From the NCBI GenBank assembly GCA_004347695.1, contig SLTK01000007.1, positions 598,823 through 662,822 of the forward strand: DNA of 64,000 bases, written 5' to 3'. The position numbers were made by a program, and so were the translations under genes. The notes below the pieces were generated by a model, which had not been told where the DNA came from, ran no database searches, and saw nothing but the letters and a program-made list of their open reading frames with translations. Position 1 is the first letter of the stretch. Each line of letters begins with the position of its first letter. The stretch is from Chloroflexota bacterium (GTDB lineage Bacteria; Chloroflexota; Anaerolineae; Anaerolineales; Anaerolineaceae). Positions 53,304-63,111 of this stretch are shown here, one piece after another.

Positions 53304-54041
53304 TTAGCCAGTTTTGGATGAAAAGCTTAGCTCAGGAATCACCTCAATCAGTAGACCTGACATTTTTTTGTATATATAAAAATCTGCGTCGAAGTGCCGG
53401 AATTTGGAATTCGTTTTGACCTCTTCATTAGGGATAAAACGATAACAACTCCAATTTTTAGCATGAGTGTCAACCCAATCAGAAAATTTTCGGTGTCTGA
53501 TATGTTTCGCCTGATATGGAAGAGCCTCATCAGTATTTGTTGAATAAATAATTACAAATTTTTCCGCAGTTCCAAATAATCGTTCCATGTAATTATTGAA
53601 AACATTATTTTCTACGAGGTGATAAATCACATCTAAAGACAGGGTGATTTCCGCTGTCTCCCCCGAATATTCGCCCATTAATTTAAATGACTTGGTCGAA
53701 TCACCGATAAATATTTGTTTACAAAGCTGTATACAATGAGGACTGATATCGAATCCTAGATAATTAGGGTATTCAGAAAATTTTAGCTGATTCCCATCTC
53801 CACACCCGTACTCAATAATTGTTTGAATCTTATTTTCGTTGATAAATCTATTAATCGTTTCCGCTTTAAATACTGCCTTTTCATTATAAGATCCTTCACC
53901 TGAGTTTCCACCCAGTTGATAGCGCCGTATCCAATATTTCTCTGAGCTAACGAATGGGCGTAAGTGAAAAAGAAAATCACTTGATGTAATTTTTTCATAA
54001 ATTTTCTGTATCGATTTAGTGATGCTATTATAAGTGATCAT
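53304..54041 (-). CDS. SAM-dependent methyltransferase-like protein
   Basis: 245 aa. The SAM site reads TIIEYGCGDGNQLKF then NYLGFDISPHCI, typical of class I enzymes; EITLSLDVIYHLVENNVFNN is the following block. Residues 1-70 hold YWIRRYQLGGNSGEGSYN, a start shared by sugar-cluster methyltransferases. It is between another methyltransferase and a glycosyltransferase gene, so it likely modifies the polysaccharide. AT-rich and co-oriented with neighbours. Confidence 0.8.
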   Translation of the reverse strand: MITYNSITKSIQKIYEKITSSDFLFHLRPFVSSEKYWIRRYQLGGNSGEGSYNEKAVFKAETINRFINENKIQTIIEYGCGDGNQLKFSEYPNYLGFDISPHCIQLCKQIFIGDSTKSFKLMGEYSGETAEITLSLDVIYHLVENNVFNNYMERLFGTAEKFVIIYSTNTDEALPYQAKHIRHRKFSDWVDTHAKNWSCYRFIPNEEVKTNSKFRHFDADFYIYKKMSGLLIEVIPELSFSSKTG

Positions 54042-54101
54042 TATTTGTGCTCCGCTTTACCTTGTACCTAGGGGTAATAATTCCCGTATTAATAATTTTC
54101 T

Positions 54102-54863
54102 TTAAGTTTTATTGGGTTTTTGTAGTAAGTAATGCCTCTCAGGTAACTTTTTACTTAGGACAAATCCAATTGATTCAAAATCAGAAATTAATTCTTCCTC
54201 TTTAAGTACATGGATATGCTCTACTCTAGGTGTATTGCCTTGCATGAGAATTAGGAAACCCCCTGGTTTTATTACACGGAATAATTCTCGAATCATTCCT
54301 CTATAAACGGGTTCGGGTAAATGTTCTGTCACATCAATGCAACTTGCATAATCAAACTTGTTGGCTAAGCGATCTTCATTGAAAAAAATATTATCAACAT
54401 TGGCTTGCCATATTGTCGCTCGTTCGTTAAAAGGAAAATTCTTTTGACACCACTTGATCGATTCATTGCTAAAATCTAACATGTAAAAATATGCACTTGG
54501 CAAAATATTCCCAATCCAATATGCTGTCAACCCCAGGTGACATCCTACCTCTAACCAGGTAATTTTTGAGGAAGGAATATTTATTTTATTAATTACAGTT
54601 TCTAATCTATTCCTATAACCCGCACGTTCGTATTGAAGGTTTATAGTTTTAAACTCTTTTTCATGAATGCCAACTCGACCAATGTGGTAGGCATTATCAT
54701 ACCACTTGGCTGAATATTCAAATTGATCTTCGTTTAGGTCAATTTTATTCGACCCTAAACTTTTCCCCCCTGTAACCAAAAAACGCAGCAACCTTTTAGT
54801 TTTCAGTGTAATCGAGGAAACCAACCCAGATAATAATGTTGTATTGTCGCCCATCCTACTCAC
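54102..54863 (-). CDS. SAM-dependent methyltransferase (class I)
   Basis: 253 aa. SAM-binding block WLEVGCHLGLTAYWIGNILP, then FYMLDFSNESIKWCQ with the acidic ribose contact, and YASCIDVTEHLPEPVYRGMI followed by FRVIKPGGFLILMQGN. The N-terminal 70 residues are distinct and may bind the acceptor. It is the second of two adjacent, non-identical methyltransferase genes. A start three codons inside (M4) is possible. Confidence 0.85.
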   Translation of the reverse strand: MSRMGDNTTLLSGLVSSITLKTKRLLRFLVTGGKSLGSNKIDLNEDQFEYSAKWYDNAYHIGRVGIHEKEFKTINLQYERAGYRNRLETVINKINIPSSKITWLEVGCHLGLTAYWIGNILPSAYFYMLDFSNESIKWCQKNFPFNERATIWQANVDNIFFNEDRLANKFDYASCIDVTEHLPEPVYRGMIRELFRVIKPGGFLILMQGNTPRVEHIHVLKEEELISDFESIGFVLSKKLPERHYLLQKPNKT

Positions 54864-54975
54864 AATTGCTCCTATTTTGAATCAATAAATTTTGTTATGA
54901 AACACTCTCAATCGGAGATTGCTGGAAAAAAGAATTCTTCAATGCCAAACACGGGACGGTTGCTACCTTGATAAT

Positions 54976-56322
54976 TCAATCATTCGGTGGAATTCTTGGC
55001 ACTGAATGATTGTATTTATTATAATATCCAATAACCCATAACGCATGGAAAAAATATGCAATCAAAAAACTTGCCCCTAGTCCAATAGCACCGCTGCCAT
55101 TTTTGATAAAAATCCATGATGCTACTAATAATATCAAACACCAACCAAAATTCATTATTAATGCTAGCCACATTTTGTTTGATGCGACGATCCATTGGCC
55201 AATTGGCGCAATCACCGAACTAATCACTGCAGAAAATAAAATTACTCCCGTGGTAAGCGGGCTGGTCAAGTATTCATTTCCAAAAATTGACATAAAATAA
55301 TCATTGCCAATAATTAGTACCAAAGCCAAAAGGAAGGAGCTTAGGCCATTAATTATTAGCGATAGTTTAATGATTTTTTGGGGAGACGCAAGATTCTGTT
55401 TCGAAATCTCAGACGAAAGCAAGGGAAGGATTGCATTATTTATTGTCATCGGAATAAATAGAATAATATTCTTCCACTGGTTTACGACATTATATTGACC
55501 AAGTTCAGCAAAACCGTTGGGTGAATTAATTAAAAATGAATTAGTAGCCCAAATAGCAAATGGTACAACTAATGAACTCAAAAAAGCTGGAAATGAAAAT
55601 TTCCATAATAAAGGATAATAGTTTTTTATGATTGAATATTGGATAGATATATTGTATGATTGAGCAATTTTGTTAATAAGCAAATGATTGATTAATACGA
55701 CAACCGTGCCTTCAGCGATTAATCCGAAAATTGCTCCATTCAATTGCCAGAAATATATACCCGCAGCTGAGAATAAGAATACTGCGGTTCCCCTGATAAC
55801 GTTTACTTTAACAATAGATTTGAATCCTTCAAACCCCATTAATATTCCGGTTTGAGTATTTATTATTGAATATAAAAGTATTACTAATCCACACACTCTT
55901 ATTTGAATTGAGAGATGGGGAGCATCAGCAATAAGGACCGGGATTTTGTATAAGAATAAAAAATAAATAATAAACAAGGTTAATGAGATTCCAATGGAAG
56001 TTAAATATAAAAAACCAATTAATTTACCACTTTGACTTTTATCTTTTTTAAAATTTTCAGCAATGAACTTTGTACTCGTTAAACCAAGCCCAAAATTGAA
56101 TAATAAACTTAACAACAGAATAATGCTATTTAGGATTCCAAGTTCTCCGTAAATTGTTTTCCCAAGGATTCGTGCAGCTACTACTGCAACTCCAAATCCT
56201 GTTCCTTGAATTATGACATTTCCAATAATTGACCAGAAACTATTATTTACCAACCGATTCTTAATATCGGAATTTGTTAATGCTGAATAAATTGAAAACA
56301 ATGATCCAAACGAATCGCGCAT
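54976..56322 (-). CDS. polysaccharide flippase (Wzx, MOP superfamily)
   Basis: Moves the lipid-linked repeat unit across the membrane. The 448 aa protein has about twelve to fourteen helices, starting NNSFWSIIGNVIIQGTGFGV and ARILGKTIYGELGILNSIIL, the classical start of Wzx-type transporters. A polymerase, Wzz and glycosyltransferases in the same region support the role. AT-rich. The 255 bp before it (56323-56578) show no gene. Confidence 0.88.
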   Translation of the reverse strand: MRDSFGSLFSIYSALTNSDIKNRLVNNSFWSIIGNVIIQGTGFGVAVVAARILGKTIYGELGILNSIILLLSLLFNFGLGLTSTKFIAENFKKDKSQSGKLIGFLYLTSIGISLTLFIIYFLFLYKIPVLIADAPHLSIQIRVCGLVILLYSIINTQTGILMGFEGFKSIVKVNVIRGTAVFLFSAAGIYFWQLNGAIFGLIAEGTVVVLINHLLINKIAQSYNISIQYSIIKNYYPLLWKFSFPAFLSSLVVPFAIWATNSFLINSPNGFAELGQYNVVNQWKNIILFIPMTINNAILPLLSSEISKQNLASPQKIIKLSLIINGLSSFLLALVLIIGNDYFMSIFGNEYLTSPLTTGVILFSAVISSVIAPIGQWIVASNKMWLALIMNFGWCLILLVASWIFIKNGSGAIGLGASFLIAYFFHALWVIGYYNKYNHSVPRIPPND

Positions 56323-56578
56323 TTTATTTCACTCGTAAAGGTGCTATTTTGACATGAAAGAATTATTGTTCTATATTGCTGTCATCCATCTGTCGATCTT
56401 ATTAACTACAACTACCCATTTGATCAGTTCTCTAAAAGTGCATCGTCTATAGAAAACACCTCTTCAGCTCGGACAACAGTCAGCTAGTGATTTCCGTAAA
56501 TGAACATCATAAAACGGGATCTTAGGACTGGCAAGCGACCAGGGATATGTAAATCTCCAGCCCTGCTTACCCCCCTAT

Positions 56579-57838
56579 TCAAGACGGCTCAGAACTGCTG
56601 CTGTTCCGCCGCCACCAATCCTGAAATAAAACAAAAGTGGCAGCCAGCACCGCCGCTCCCACGAATGCCAGCAATGAATAGACTATTTTTTTTAGAAAAC
56701 CGGAAGAAGTGTACGAAAACGCCTGGGCAGCAATTTTAGCACTGCCAACATTACCACTATCCTTTGAACTGATACTCGTTTCCTGGTATTTCCGATTCAG
56801 GATGGAGTAAGTTTCAGAGGCTATATCAAGTTCAAGGGTCAACTGGTCCTTCTCCTCTGCCAACATTTCGATTTGCTGCTGGAGCTGTGAAAGGTTTTGT
56901 GGGTATGCTTTCAGGAGATCATTGATTTCCGCAGATTGTTCGTCCAGCGAGGTCAACCAACCCTGGATCGAGCTGCGGAAGTCTGCCGCATTCACCGGTT
57001 GAGATTCATTTACCAACGGCAGTTGATATTGGAAAGGAGATGCCCCACTTCTTTGTGATAGGTCCAGATATTGGTTCAGTTGAAGCGTTAGCAAGCGGAT
57101 TTGTAAATCCCCGGGCAGCGAAGCTGTCCCCGGCAGATCATCGACCTCCTGCAAAAGTGCGTTTGCATCCCGTTTTAACGAAGCAATCAATTGATCCCGC
57201 AGCAAATAATCCTTCTGCTGCTGCATTAAAGCATCCAACTGCACTTTGAGTGAGCGTTCCGCGTTCCGTCCTTCGAATTCCAACAAGGCGTTCTGGGCTT
57301 TTTCCAGATTGGTACCGGCATCCTGAACCTGGCTTTCAAAAAAGGCTAATTGATCCTGATCTTGCCCTGCGTAGAGGACGTTAATTCGGTCAACAACGCG
57401 TTGGGCCCACAGGTTGGCCAGGCGGGCCGCTTCTTCGCCGGATTTAAGGCGGACGGTCAGTGTGACCACCTTTGGGTCACTGCCGGCAGCGACGATCAGA
57501 TTATTTTTGGCGAAGTCGTACCATTGGTCTGGCTTTTTCTGAGGATCGCTCCAGGCGTCGAACACGTAAACAGCAAGCTCCTGGCTCTCAGCAATGTCCA
57601 TGGCGACTTTATTCGTGAGCGGACTGGTCTTCACCGTCTCGTAGTGTGAGTCGAAGTTTAACAGGCTGCGTGGTTCGGTCAGCGTGATGACCGCTGTAGC
57701 TTCGAACATCTTGGGCTGTAAGATGAAATAGAGGAAAACAATCAATCCAATAAATAGAGAAAAGCCGATAATCCAAAGGCGTTTCAATAACAGGGTATTG
57801 ATTACCTTGCGAAGATCAATTTCAATGACGTCGCTCAT
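56579..57838 (-). CDS. chain-length determinant protein (Wzz family)
   Basis: 419 aa. One helix near the N-terminus (RLWIIGFSLFIGLIVFLYF), a long periplasmic-type coiled-coil domain (about 60-375, for example EINDLLKAYPQNLSQLQQQI), and a second helix near the C-terminus (IVYSLLAFVGAAVLAATFVL), the standard Wzz topology. No tyrosine kinase domain follows. I prefer the ATG at 57838, since GGGGAG precedes it at a good distance; an in-frame start at 57868 is weaker. It regulates polymer length with the Wzy-like protein. Confidence 0.88.
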   Translation of the reverse strand: MSDVIEIDLRKVINTLLLKRLWIIGFSLFIGLIVFLYFILQPKMFEATAVITLTEPRSLLNFDSHYETVKTSPLTNKVAMDIAESQELAVYVFDAWSDPQKKPDQWYDFAKNNLIVAAGSDPKVVTLTVRLKSGEEAARLANLWAQRVVDRINVLYAGQDQDQLAFFESQVQDAGTNLEKAQNALLEFEGRNAERSLKVQLDALMQQQKDYLLRDQLIASLKRDANALLQEVDDLPGTASLPGDLQIRLLTLQLNQYLDLSQRSGASPFQYQLPLVNESQPVNAADFRSSIQGWLTSLDEQSAEINDLLKAYPQNLSQLQQQIEMLAEEKDQLTLELDIASETYSILNRKYQETSISSKDSGNVGSAKIAAQAFSYTSSGFLKKIVYSLLAFVGAAVLAATFVLFQDWWRRNSSSSEPS

Positions 57839-58134
57839 ACATTTTCTCCCCAGTGGATTACAAAGCAAAAAGGATTATAACATACGTGAGCATCAGCCTT
57901 TTTAATCACCACCACGGACGCTTCTTTCACCCCCGAAGACTCATGCATCAACCATCATGGCGAGTACACCTGTCAGGAATATACCAGCTATGTGACGTTA
58001 AATCGCTCCTCTTATTTGGCGTGCGCTTTTCGTTATTTATGTCACAATAGTAGAATATCAAGAGTGCGTCCATAATCCGTTAGGTATTGGTCCAATTTTG
58101 TTGAATAATCTGTGTTTCAGAAAGGATAGAGTTG
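57839..58134. other. intergenic region, end of polysaccharide locus
   Basis: About 295 bp between divergent genes, holding both promoters by position. Base composition returns from AT-rich to GC-rich here. I see no ORF or repeat. Confidence 0.3.
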
Positions 58135-58473
58135 ATGAATGCGTCTGAATTCCCTGCCTTCGTGCGAGGGCTGCCGGAGGCGGACTTGCCGTATGAGGGT
58201 CTGCGCGGCTGGATTTTGCAAAGCGATTCAGGGCAGGTTTTCTTCAATGAATCGGACATCGAAATGACGGTGCCGGAACATTCGCACGGCAGTCAGTGGG
58301 GCGTGGTGATCGATGGGAAAATCGAGCTGACGATTGGCGGCCGCACGCAAACCCTCACACGCGGCGATACATTCTTCATTCCCGCGGGTACGCTGCATCA
58401 AGCCCGCATTTATCCCGGTTATCGGGCAGTCGATTATTTCGCCGACCCACACCGGTATCGCGCCCGTTCGTAA
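58135..58473 (+). CDS. cupin-domain protein
   Basis: 112 aa. Cupin motif 1 is VPEHSHGSQWGVVIDGKIEL and motif 2 is GDTFFIPAGTLHQARIYPGY, giving metal ligands His, His and a third His. It resembles the cupin at 37253 only in fold. AAGGA lies eight bases before ATG 58135; an in-frame TTG just before it is less likely. The role is unknown, and no enzyme partner lies next to it. Confidence 0.86.
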   Translation: MNASEFPAFVRGLPEADLPYEGLRGWILQSDSGQVFFNESDIEMTVPEHSHGSQWGVVIDGKIELTIGGRTQTLTRGDTFFIPAGTLHQARIYPGYRAVDYFADPHRYRARS

Positions 58474-58668
58474 GTCAGCTAATCGCGCCGAAACAGTCTG
58501 TCAAGTTTGCCGGAAACCAGATCCCGGCGAGGGGTAAGAAAGTAACTGGTCAGCACAATCCCAACCCTTACCTTTTTTTGTTTTCTCCGAACACTCAACC
58601 AAAACCGATCCTCTGCTGTTCCTGGCGGTGGGCGCGGTTAACATTTTGCAAATCAAGGAGAGTTTTCA

Positions 58669-60201
58669 ATGCACAAGTATTCATTGGTTCGACGGTTTCC
58701 TTCCCTGGCGACACTTGCCCGGGCGTGCCTGTGTGCGGCATTGCTGGCAGGTATTCCGGGTATCACTGCCGCCCTGGCTGCCACGCCCAAACCTGAACCT
58801 TACCTGGTCGATGACATCTATCCGGGGATTGGCGGTTCAGAACCATATTACCTGACCGCGGTGGGCAATACCCTTTTCTTCGTCGCGATTGATGAAACTC
58901 ACGGGGACGAGTTATGGCGTAGCGATGGCACCGAAGCGGGCACGGAGATGGTCAAGGACATCTTTCCAGGGAAGTTCAATTCGCACCCGGAATATCTGAC
59001 CAATCTAAACGGAACGCTCTTTTTCAGGGCCAGCGATGGGATCCACGGCGAAGAATTGTGGCGCAGCGACGGCACCGAGGCCGGCACGGTGATGGTCAAG
59101 GACATCGTTCCGGGAAGCGGTGGTTCGACCGGTGTGTACGGCCTGGACTGGGTCGTTTTTGATGGAAGGATCTTCTTTATTGCTAATGACGGCGTTCACG
59201 GCGACGAGTTGTGGGTCAGCGATGGCACGGAAGCGGGCACGGAGCTGGTTAAGGACGTCTATCCGGGGGTAAACGGTTCGCAGATGATATTTATGATCGC
59301 CACCACCGACGCGCTCTACTTTGGTGCGAGGGACGACACCCACGGCACTGAGCTATGGCGCAGCAATGGCACCGAAGCCGGAACGGAGCTGGTCAAGGAC
59401 ATTAGAACTGGCGAGAGCGATTCGCTCTCCACGTATTACTATGAGCGCTGGCTCGCCATCGATAATACGCTCTTTTTCGTTGCTTCGGACGGAATAAACG
59501 GCTTTGAGTTATGGCGCAGCAACGGCGCGGAGGAGAACACAGTACTGGTTAAGGACATCTATCCGGGTACATCGGATTCAAACCCAATGAATTTGACCGA
59601 TGTCAATGGGGTGGTCCTTTTCAGCGCCAACGATCCAGGCCACGGCTTCGAGTTATGGCGCAGCGACGGCACGGCGGAGAATACGGTGCTGGTCAAGGAC
59701 ATTTATCCGGGGGGGATGAGTTCGGACCCGGGTTATTACTCGGAAGGTCGGACCGTTGTCAATGACACAGCCTTCTTCATTGCCAACGATGGCACATCCG
59801 GCCTCGAGTTATGGCGGAGTGACGGCACCGCAGAGGGCACAGTACTGGTCAAGGACATCAATCCGGGATATTACGGCTCGATACCGCGTTCGATAATTAA
59901 CCTGGGCGGCCGGCTCTACTTCACGGCTGAAAACGTAGCCTACGGCGAGGAGTTATGGCAGAGTGATGGCACCGAGGCGGGTACGGAGCTGGTCAAGGAC
60001 ATCTATCCGGGAAGCGCAGGGTCGCGCCCGCGGTTTCTCACCAACGTCAATGGCCGGCTTTTCTTCGCTGCCAGCAATTATGACTACAATTACTATTATC
60101 TTCTCAAATCGCAGCAAGTTGAAGCCGTCCCCGAGGTTCCCTTCGGATTCGAGTTGTGGTCGCTTCAGCATATGATATACGTGCCTCTGGTTGTCAAGTA
60201 A
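58669..60201 (+). CDS. secreted ELWxxDGT-repeat beta-propeller protein
   Basis: 510 aa with an N-terminal signal peptide (LCAALLAGIPGITAALA). The mature part has eight full copies of the ELWxSDGTEAGTxLVKDIxPG type unit, about 50-55 residues apart, plus a leading half (LVDDIYPG, near residue 45) and a closing half (FELWSLQ, near 500) that together would make a ninth blade. This matches a closed propeller. The extreme C-terminus is IYVPLVVK, a motif also seen in the GH protein here (NVYLPFVTN). Function is unknown, probably surface binding. Next to no related gene. Confidence 0.9.
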   Translation: MHKYSLVRRFPSLATLARACLCAALLAGIPGITAALAATPKPEPYLVDDIYPGIGGSEPYYLTAVGNTLFFVAIDETHGDELWRSDGTEAGTEMVKDIFPGKFNSHPEYLTNLNGTLFFRASDGIHGEELWRSDGTEAGTVMVKDIVPGSGGSTGVYGLDWVVFDGRIFFIANDGVHGDELWVSDGTEAGTELVKDVYPGVNGSQMIFMIATTDALYFGARDDTHGTELWRSNGTEAGTELVKDIRTGESDSLSTYYYERWLAIDNTLFFVASDGINGFELWRSNGAEENTVLVKDIYPGTSDSNPMNLTDVNGVVLFSANDPGHGFELWRSDGTAENTVLVKDIYPGGMSSDPGYYSEGRTVVNDTAFFIANDGTSGLELWRSDGTAEGTVLVKDINPGYYGSIPRSIINLGGRLYFTAENVAYGEELWQSDGTEAGTELVKDIYPGSAGSRPRFLTNVNGRLFFAASNYDYNYYYLLKSQQVEAVPEVPFGFELWSLQHMIYVPLVVK

Positions 60202-60269
60202 AGCATCTCTGGCGGCCTGGTCGGATTTCCGAGGTGTCGCTACCCTTTTTAGTCGGTCGATAGGCAACA

Positions 60270-60308
60270 CCAAAGCGCTTTCCTCACGGGAGGCGCTTTG
60301 GTTATTTT
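60270..60308 (+). terminator. intrinsic terminator after the ELWxxDGT gene
   Basis: Perfect 9-bp stem CCAAAGCGC/GCGCTTTGG (60270-60278 and 60293-60301) with a 14-nt loop, followed by TTATTTTA. It lies 70 bases after the stop codon. Confidence 0.75.
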
Positions 60309-60392
60309 AGCCGTCGTGCAGGGTGTGCAGGGACCGTATAATAAATGGACGCCTGCCGATCTCGACAGACAATTGTGAGGTATGCTTGGGTC

Positions 60393-61292
60393 ATGGAAAA
60401 TCTCGAAGAGCAGTATGCGCGCATCATCCATGCAATGAGCCGGACGGGAATATTAATCTCCCTCCCCCGGGCGAGAAAACCCGGCATGATTGGGATCGAT
60501 GGAGCCGAGTATCCGGTACCTACCCAAGAGCAGGTTGTGGAGCTATTTACGCATAACACTGAACTGGTAAGTCGAAAGGTTCCCCAGGGTTTCGACCGGC
60601 TGGAATTAACGCCACTGGCCATGCCCATATCTCTGTTGATGGACCGACTGCAGGATGCGATTCTGAAACACGCAGCCGAAGGAAACATTTTTCAAACCCG
60701 AAGTTCTGCCACCGCCCCTTTAGTGCCGGTTCGCGTCAACAAAGAAAAGCAGGTCTGGGTTTGGGAAGTCTTAATGCAGGCTTGCGATGCCAACGAGCTG
60801 GTTTACTTTCCGCAAGAATATTCGAGCAGCCATCGGGGACAGACCAAGTTGGAAGTCATTCATAACAGCCAAATGTGCGCCTTTCCGGGCTGGTCGGTAG
60901 GACTGGGCGAAAGCACCCCCATCATGCCAGCAATAGGTCAGGGCAAGATGCTGGGAGGCAGAAAACAACTGGAAATTGGCTCCTCTCCGAATGAATATCT
61001 GCGGACTATCCAGACGCAGGCGTATCAGGGGGAAACTGGTAAAACGCTGGAAGATTTTATGGTTGAGTTTCTTACCCGGCTCGAAACGACCCACGAAGTA
61101 AGCTATGACGTGAAGGATAACAATGCCTTATGGTGCCTTGGCCAATATTTTAGAATTCCGTATGCACAGGTAGTGCCGACCGGACGGTGGGTTCGCGATG
61201 TCGGGCGGGTGCGCCTGGATATGCACCGTACCAACAATAAGCAATGCGCCCAGAGTTGGGGCGGGGCTACCACGGTGAGGTTTGGCGCGTGA
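60393..61292 (+). CDS. conserved-looking hypothetical protein
   Basis: About 299 aa from the ATG at 60393; the frame is open to 60345. I do not recognise a family. Soluble, no signal peptide or membrane segment. Recurrent features are a Pro-rich GIDGAEYPVPTQEQV near the start, QVWVWEVLMQACDANELVYF in the middle, and a C-terminus with two Trp-rich spots (ALWCLGQYFRIPY, QVVPTGRWVRDVG). The lack of a good Shine-Dalgarno makes the start uncertain. A TATAAT-like box lies at about 60337. Confidence 0.6.
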   Translation: MENLEEQYARIIHAMSRTGILISLPRARKPGMIGIDGAEYPVPTQEQVVELFTHNTELVSRKVPQGFDRLELTPLAMPISLLMDRLQDAILKHAAEGNIFQTRSSATAPLVPVRVNKEKQVWVWEVLMQACDANELVYFPQEYSSSHRGQTKLEVIHNSQMCAFPGWSVGLGESTPIMPAIGQGKMLGGRKQLEIGSSPNEYLRTIQTQAYQGETGKTLEDFMVEFLTRLETTHEVSYDVKDNNALWCLGQYFRIPYAQVVPTGRWVRDVGRVRLDMHRTNNKQCAQSWGGATTVRFGA

Positions 61293-61536
61293 GGGTGGGG
61301 GGCGTCGTCCACAGGACCCGCTTCGCTTATACACAGTGCTCGCATCGCATGTAAGTTTAGGCCGGCGGAAAGAACAAAGATAACGTGAGAAGCGCTCTTC
61401 AAATATAGAGGGCGTTTTTGGGGTTTTTTAAATATTGCTATAATACCTGATGCAGCCAATTCCGCATCGTTTAATAAGCGGGTACTTTTTGCAGCCTTGT
61501 TTAGTGTCAGCTCTCGTAATATAAGCCGGGCGGACC
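61293..61536. other. intergenic region with terminator-like hairpin and -10 box
   Basis: A GCGCTCT/AGAG.GCG hairpin (61392-61414) is followed by TTTTTGGGGTTTTTT, suiting termination of the preceding gene. TATAAT at 61439-61444 is a possible -10 for the next gene. Confidence 0.4.
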
Positions 61537-62286
61537 ATGTCTAAAGTTGCTGATTATCGCGCCAAATTACGCACATTGGATCGTTGGGATGCCTATCTGC
61601 TGGCAGAATCCGGGCTACCCGGGCCAAGGGGAAACCTTGAACTGGCCCAGGCAGTGGCGGACGAGGGTGGTGCGAAACTATTTTGGCGTTATACAGGCTA
61701 TTCGGCGGACGCGGCTCCGGTGAACTCGCCGTACGAATTCCTCGCCTTCTGCGGGGTCGTTGGCCTGGGCCGTTTGCTGGCGGAAGGCAACCGGGACCTC
61801 CTGCCAACCCTGCGTCGCTTTGCGTCCGACACCCGTTGGCGGTTAAGGGAAGCGGTGGCGATGGCCATGCAGCGCCTTGGCGACACCGATATGGATGCGC
61901 TGATTGCCGAACTAGAGCAGTGGAGCCATGGAACGCCGTTGGAGCAACGAGCGGCGGCAGCCGCAATCTGCGAACCGAGGCTCTTGAGACAGCCGCAGTA
62001 TGCACTGGCAGCTTTGAAAATACTGGATGCGATAACCACCTCGATTTCGTTCACAGAGAGCCGCCGCGGCGAAGATTTCCTGGCACTGCGCAAGGGGCTG
62101 GGTTATTGTTGGAGCGTGGCCGCGGCTGCCTTACCTGCTGCGGGTATGCCGGCCATGGAAAAGTGGCTGGTCAATGCGGATAAAGACATCCAATGGATCA
62201 TGCGCGAGAATTTGAAGAAAGAGCGGTTGGTACGGATGGATGCAAATTGGGTAGAGCGCTGGCGAACCCATACCGCCCATCTGTAG
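61537..62286 (+). CDS. HEAT-repeat-like protein
   Basis: 249 aa, soluble, helical. Repeat-type segments include DLLPTLRRFASDTRWRLREA, VAMAMQRLGDTDMDALIAEL and KWLVNADKDIQWIMRENLKK, resembling HEAT repeats or AlkD-like folds. I see no catalytic site, and the Asp/Trp pattern of the AlkD family is only partly visible. Neighbours are unrelated. It may bind nucleic acid or protein; this is inference. Confidence 0.65.
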   Translation: MSKVADYRAKLRTLDRWDAYLLAESGLPGPRGNLELAQAVADEGGAKLFWRYTGYSADAAPVNSPYEFLAFCGVVGLGRLLAEGNRDLLPTLRRFASDTRWRLREAVAMAMQRLGDTDMDALIAELEQWSHGTPLEQRAAAAAICEPRLLRQPQYALAALKILDAITTSISFTESRRGEDFLALRKGLGYCWSVAAAALPAAGMPAMEKWLVNADKDIQWIMRENLKKERLVRMDANWVERWRTHTAHL

Positions 62287-62325
62287 AAAATGTATAACTA
62301 TTACTGGTAGGAGAATTGTTAAACC

Positions 62326-63111
62326 ATGAAAGATTCCTGGCTGGGTGCAATTGCCTACGAAAGGTTTATGGGACGTTGGAGCAAACTCGTTGCGCAAAAA
62401 TTTTTAGGATGGCTGGATATCCCCCCTGCTCGCACCTGGCTGGATGTGGGTTGCGGAACAGGTTCCATTACCAGGCTCATTCTTGAGGTCCAAAGGCCCA
62501 GAGAAATTTTTTCCATCGATTCATCGCCTGATTTTGTTTCATTTGCGCAGCGTTCGATAATGCATCCATCGGTGCATTTTAAAGTTGGGCTGGCCCAATC
62601 TCTGGGACTGGCTTCAAGTTCCATGGATACTGTTGTGTCTGGACTGGTCCTCAACTATGTTCCACAACCCAAAGCCGCGCTTCTGGAAATGTTGAGAGTA
62701 ACCAGGCCTGGCGGAAAAATCGGAATATTTCTGTGGGATTATGCGGATGGAATGCAATTTTTGCGCTACTTCTGGGATGCCGCGATCGAACTCGATGCTA
62801 ACGCCCGGGAGGCGGATGAAGGCCTCCGGTTCCCGCTGTGCCGGGCAGGGCAGCTTGAAGCTCTCGTCCGGGAAACCGGTTTAAAGCAGGTCGAGGCAGC
62901 ACCCATTGAGGTAGACACCGTCTTCCAAAATTTTGATGATTATTGGCAGCCCTTTCTTGGCAAAGTGGGTCCGGCGTCGATCTATACCATGAGTTTGCAT
63001 CAAAAAGACCGGCAAAACCTTGAAGACAAACTGCGCAAGTCGTTACCCATTGACGCAAATGGTACGATTTCCCTGATCGCCAGAGCATGGGCGGTAAAAG
63101 GCATTGCCTGA
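62326..63111 (+). CDS. class I SAM-dependent methyltransferase
   Basis: 261 aa. SAM site TWLDVGCGTGSITRLIL, acidic strand IFSIDSSPDF, and DTVVSGLVLNYVPQPKAAL followed by EMLRVTRPGGKIGIFLWDYA. The N-terminal WLGAIAYERFMGRWSKLVAQ is common in small-molecule methyltransferases (Methyltransf_11/25). The substrate is unknown. AGGAGAA lies ten bases upstream of the ATG. It follows the HEAT-like gene by 40 bp. Confidence 0.87.
   Translation: MKDSWLGAIAYERFMGRWSKLVAQKFLGWLDIPPARTWLDVGCGTGSITRLILEVQRPREIFSIDSSPDFVSFAQRSIMHPSVHFKVGLAQSLGLASSSMDTVVSGLVLNYVPQPKAALLEMLRVTRPGGKIGIFLWDYADGMQFLRYFWDAAIELDANAREADEGLRFPLCRAGQLEALVRETGLKQVEAAPIEVDTVFQNFDDYWQPFLGKVGPASIYTMSLHQKDRQNLEDKLRKSLPIDANGTISLIARAWAVKGIA

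Noticed and set aside
58296-58796. Frame overlapping the cupin and the ELWxxDGT gene start
   Set aside because: It overlaps two well supported genes in another frame and has no recognisable sequence.
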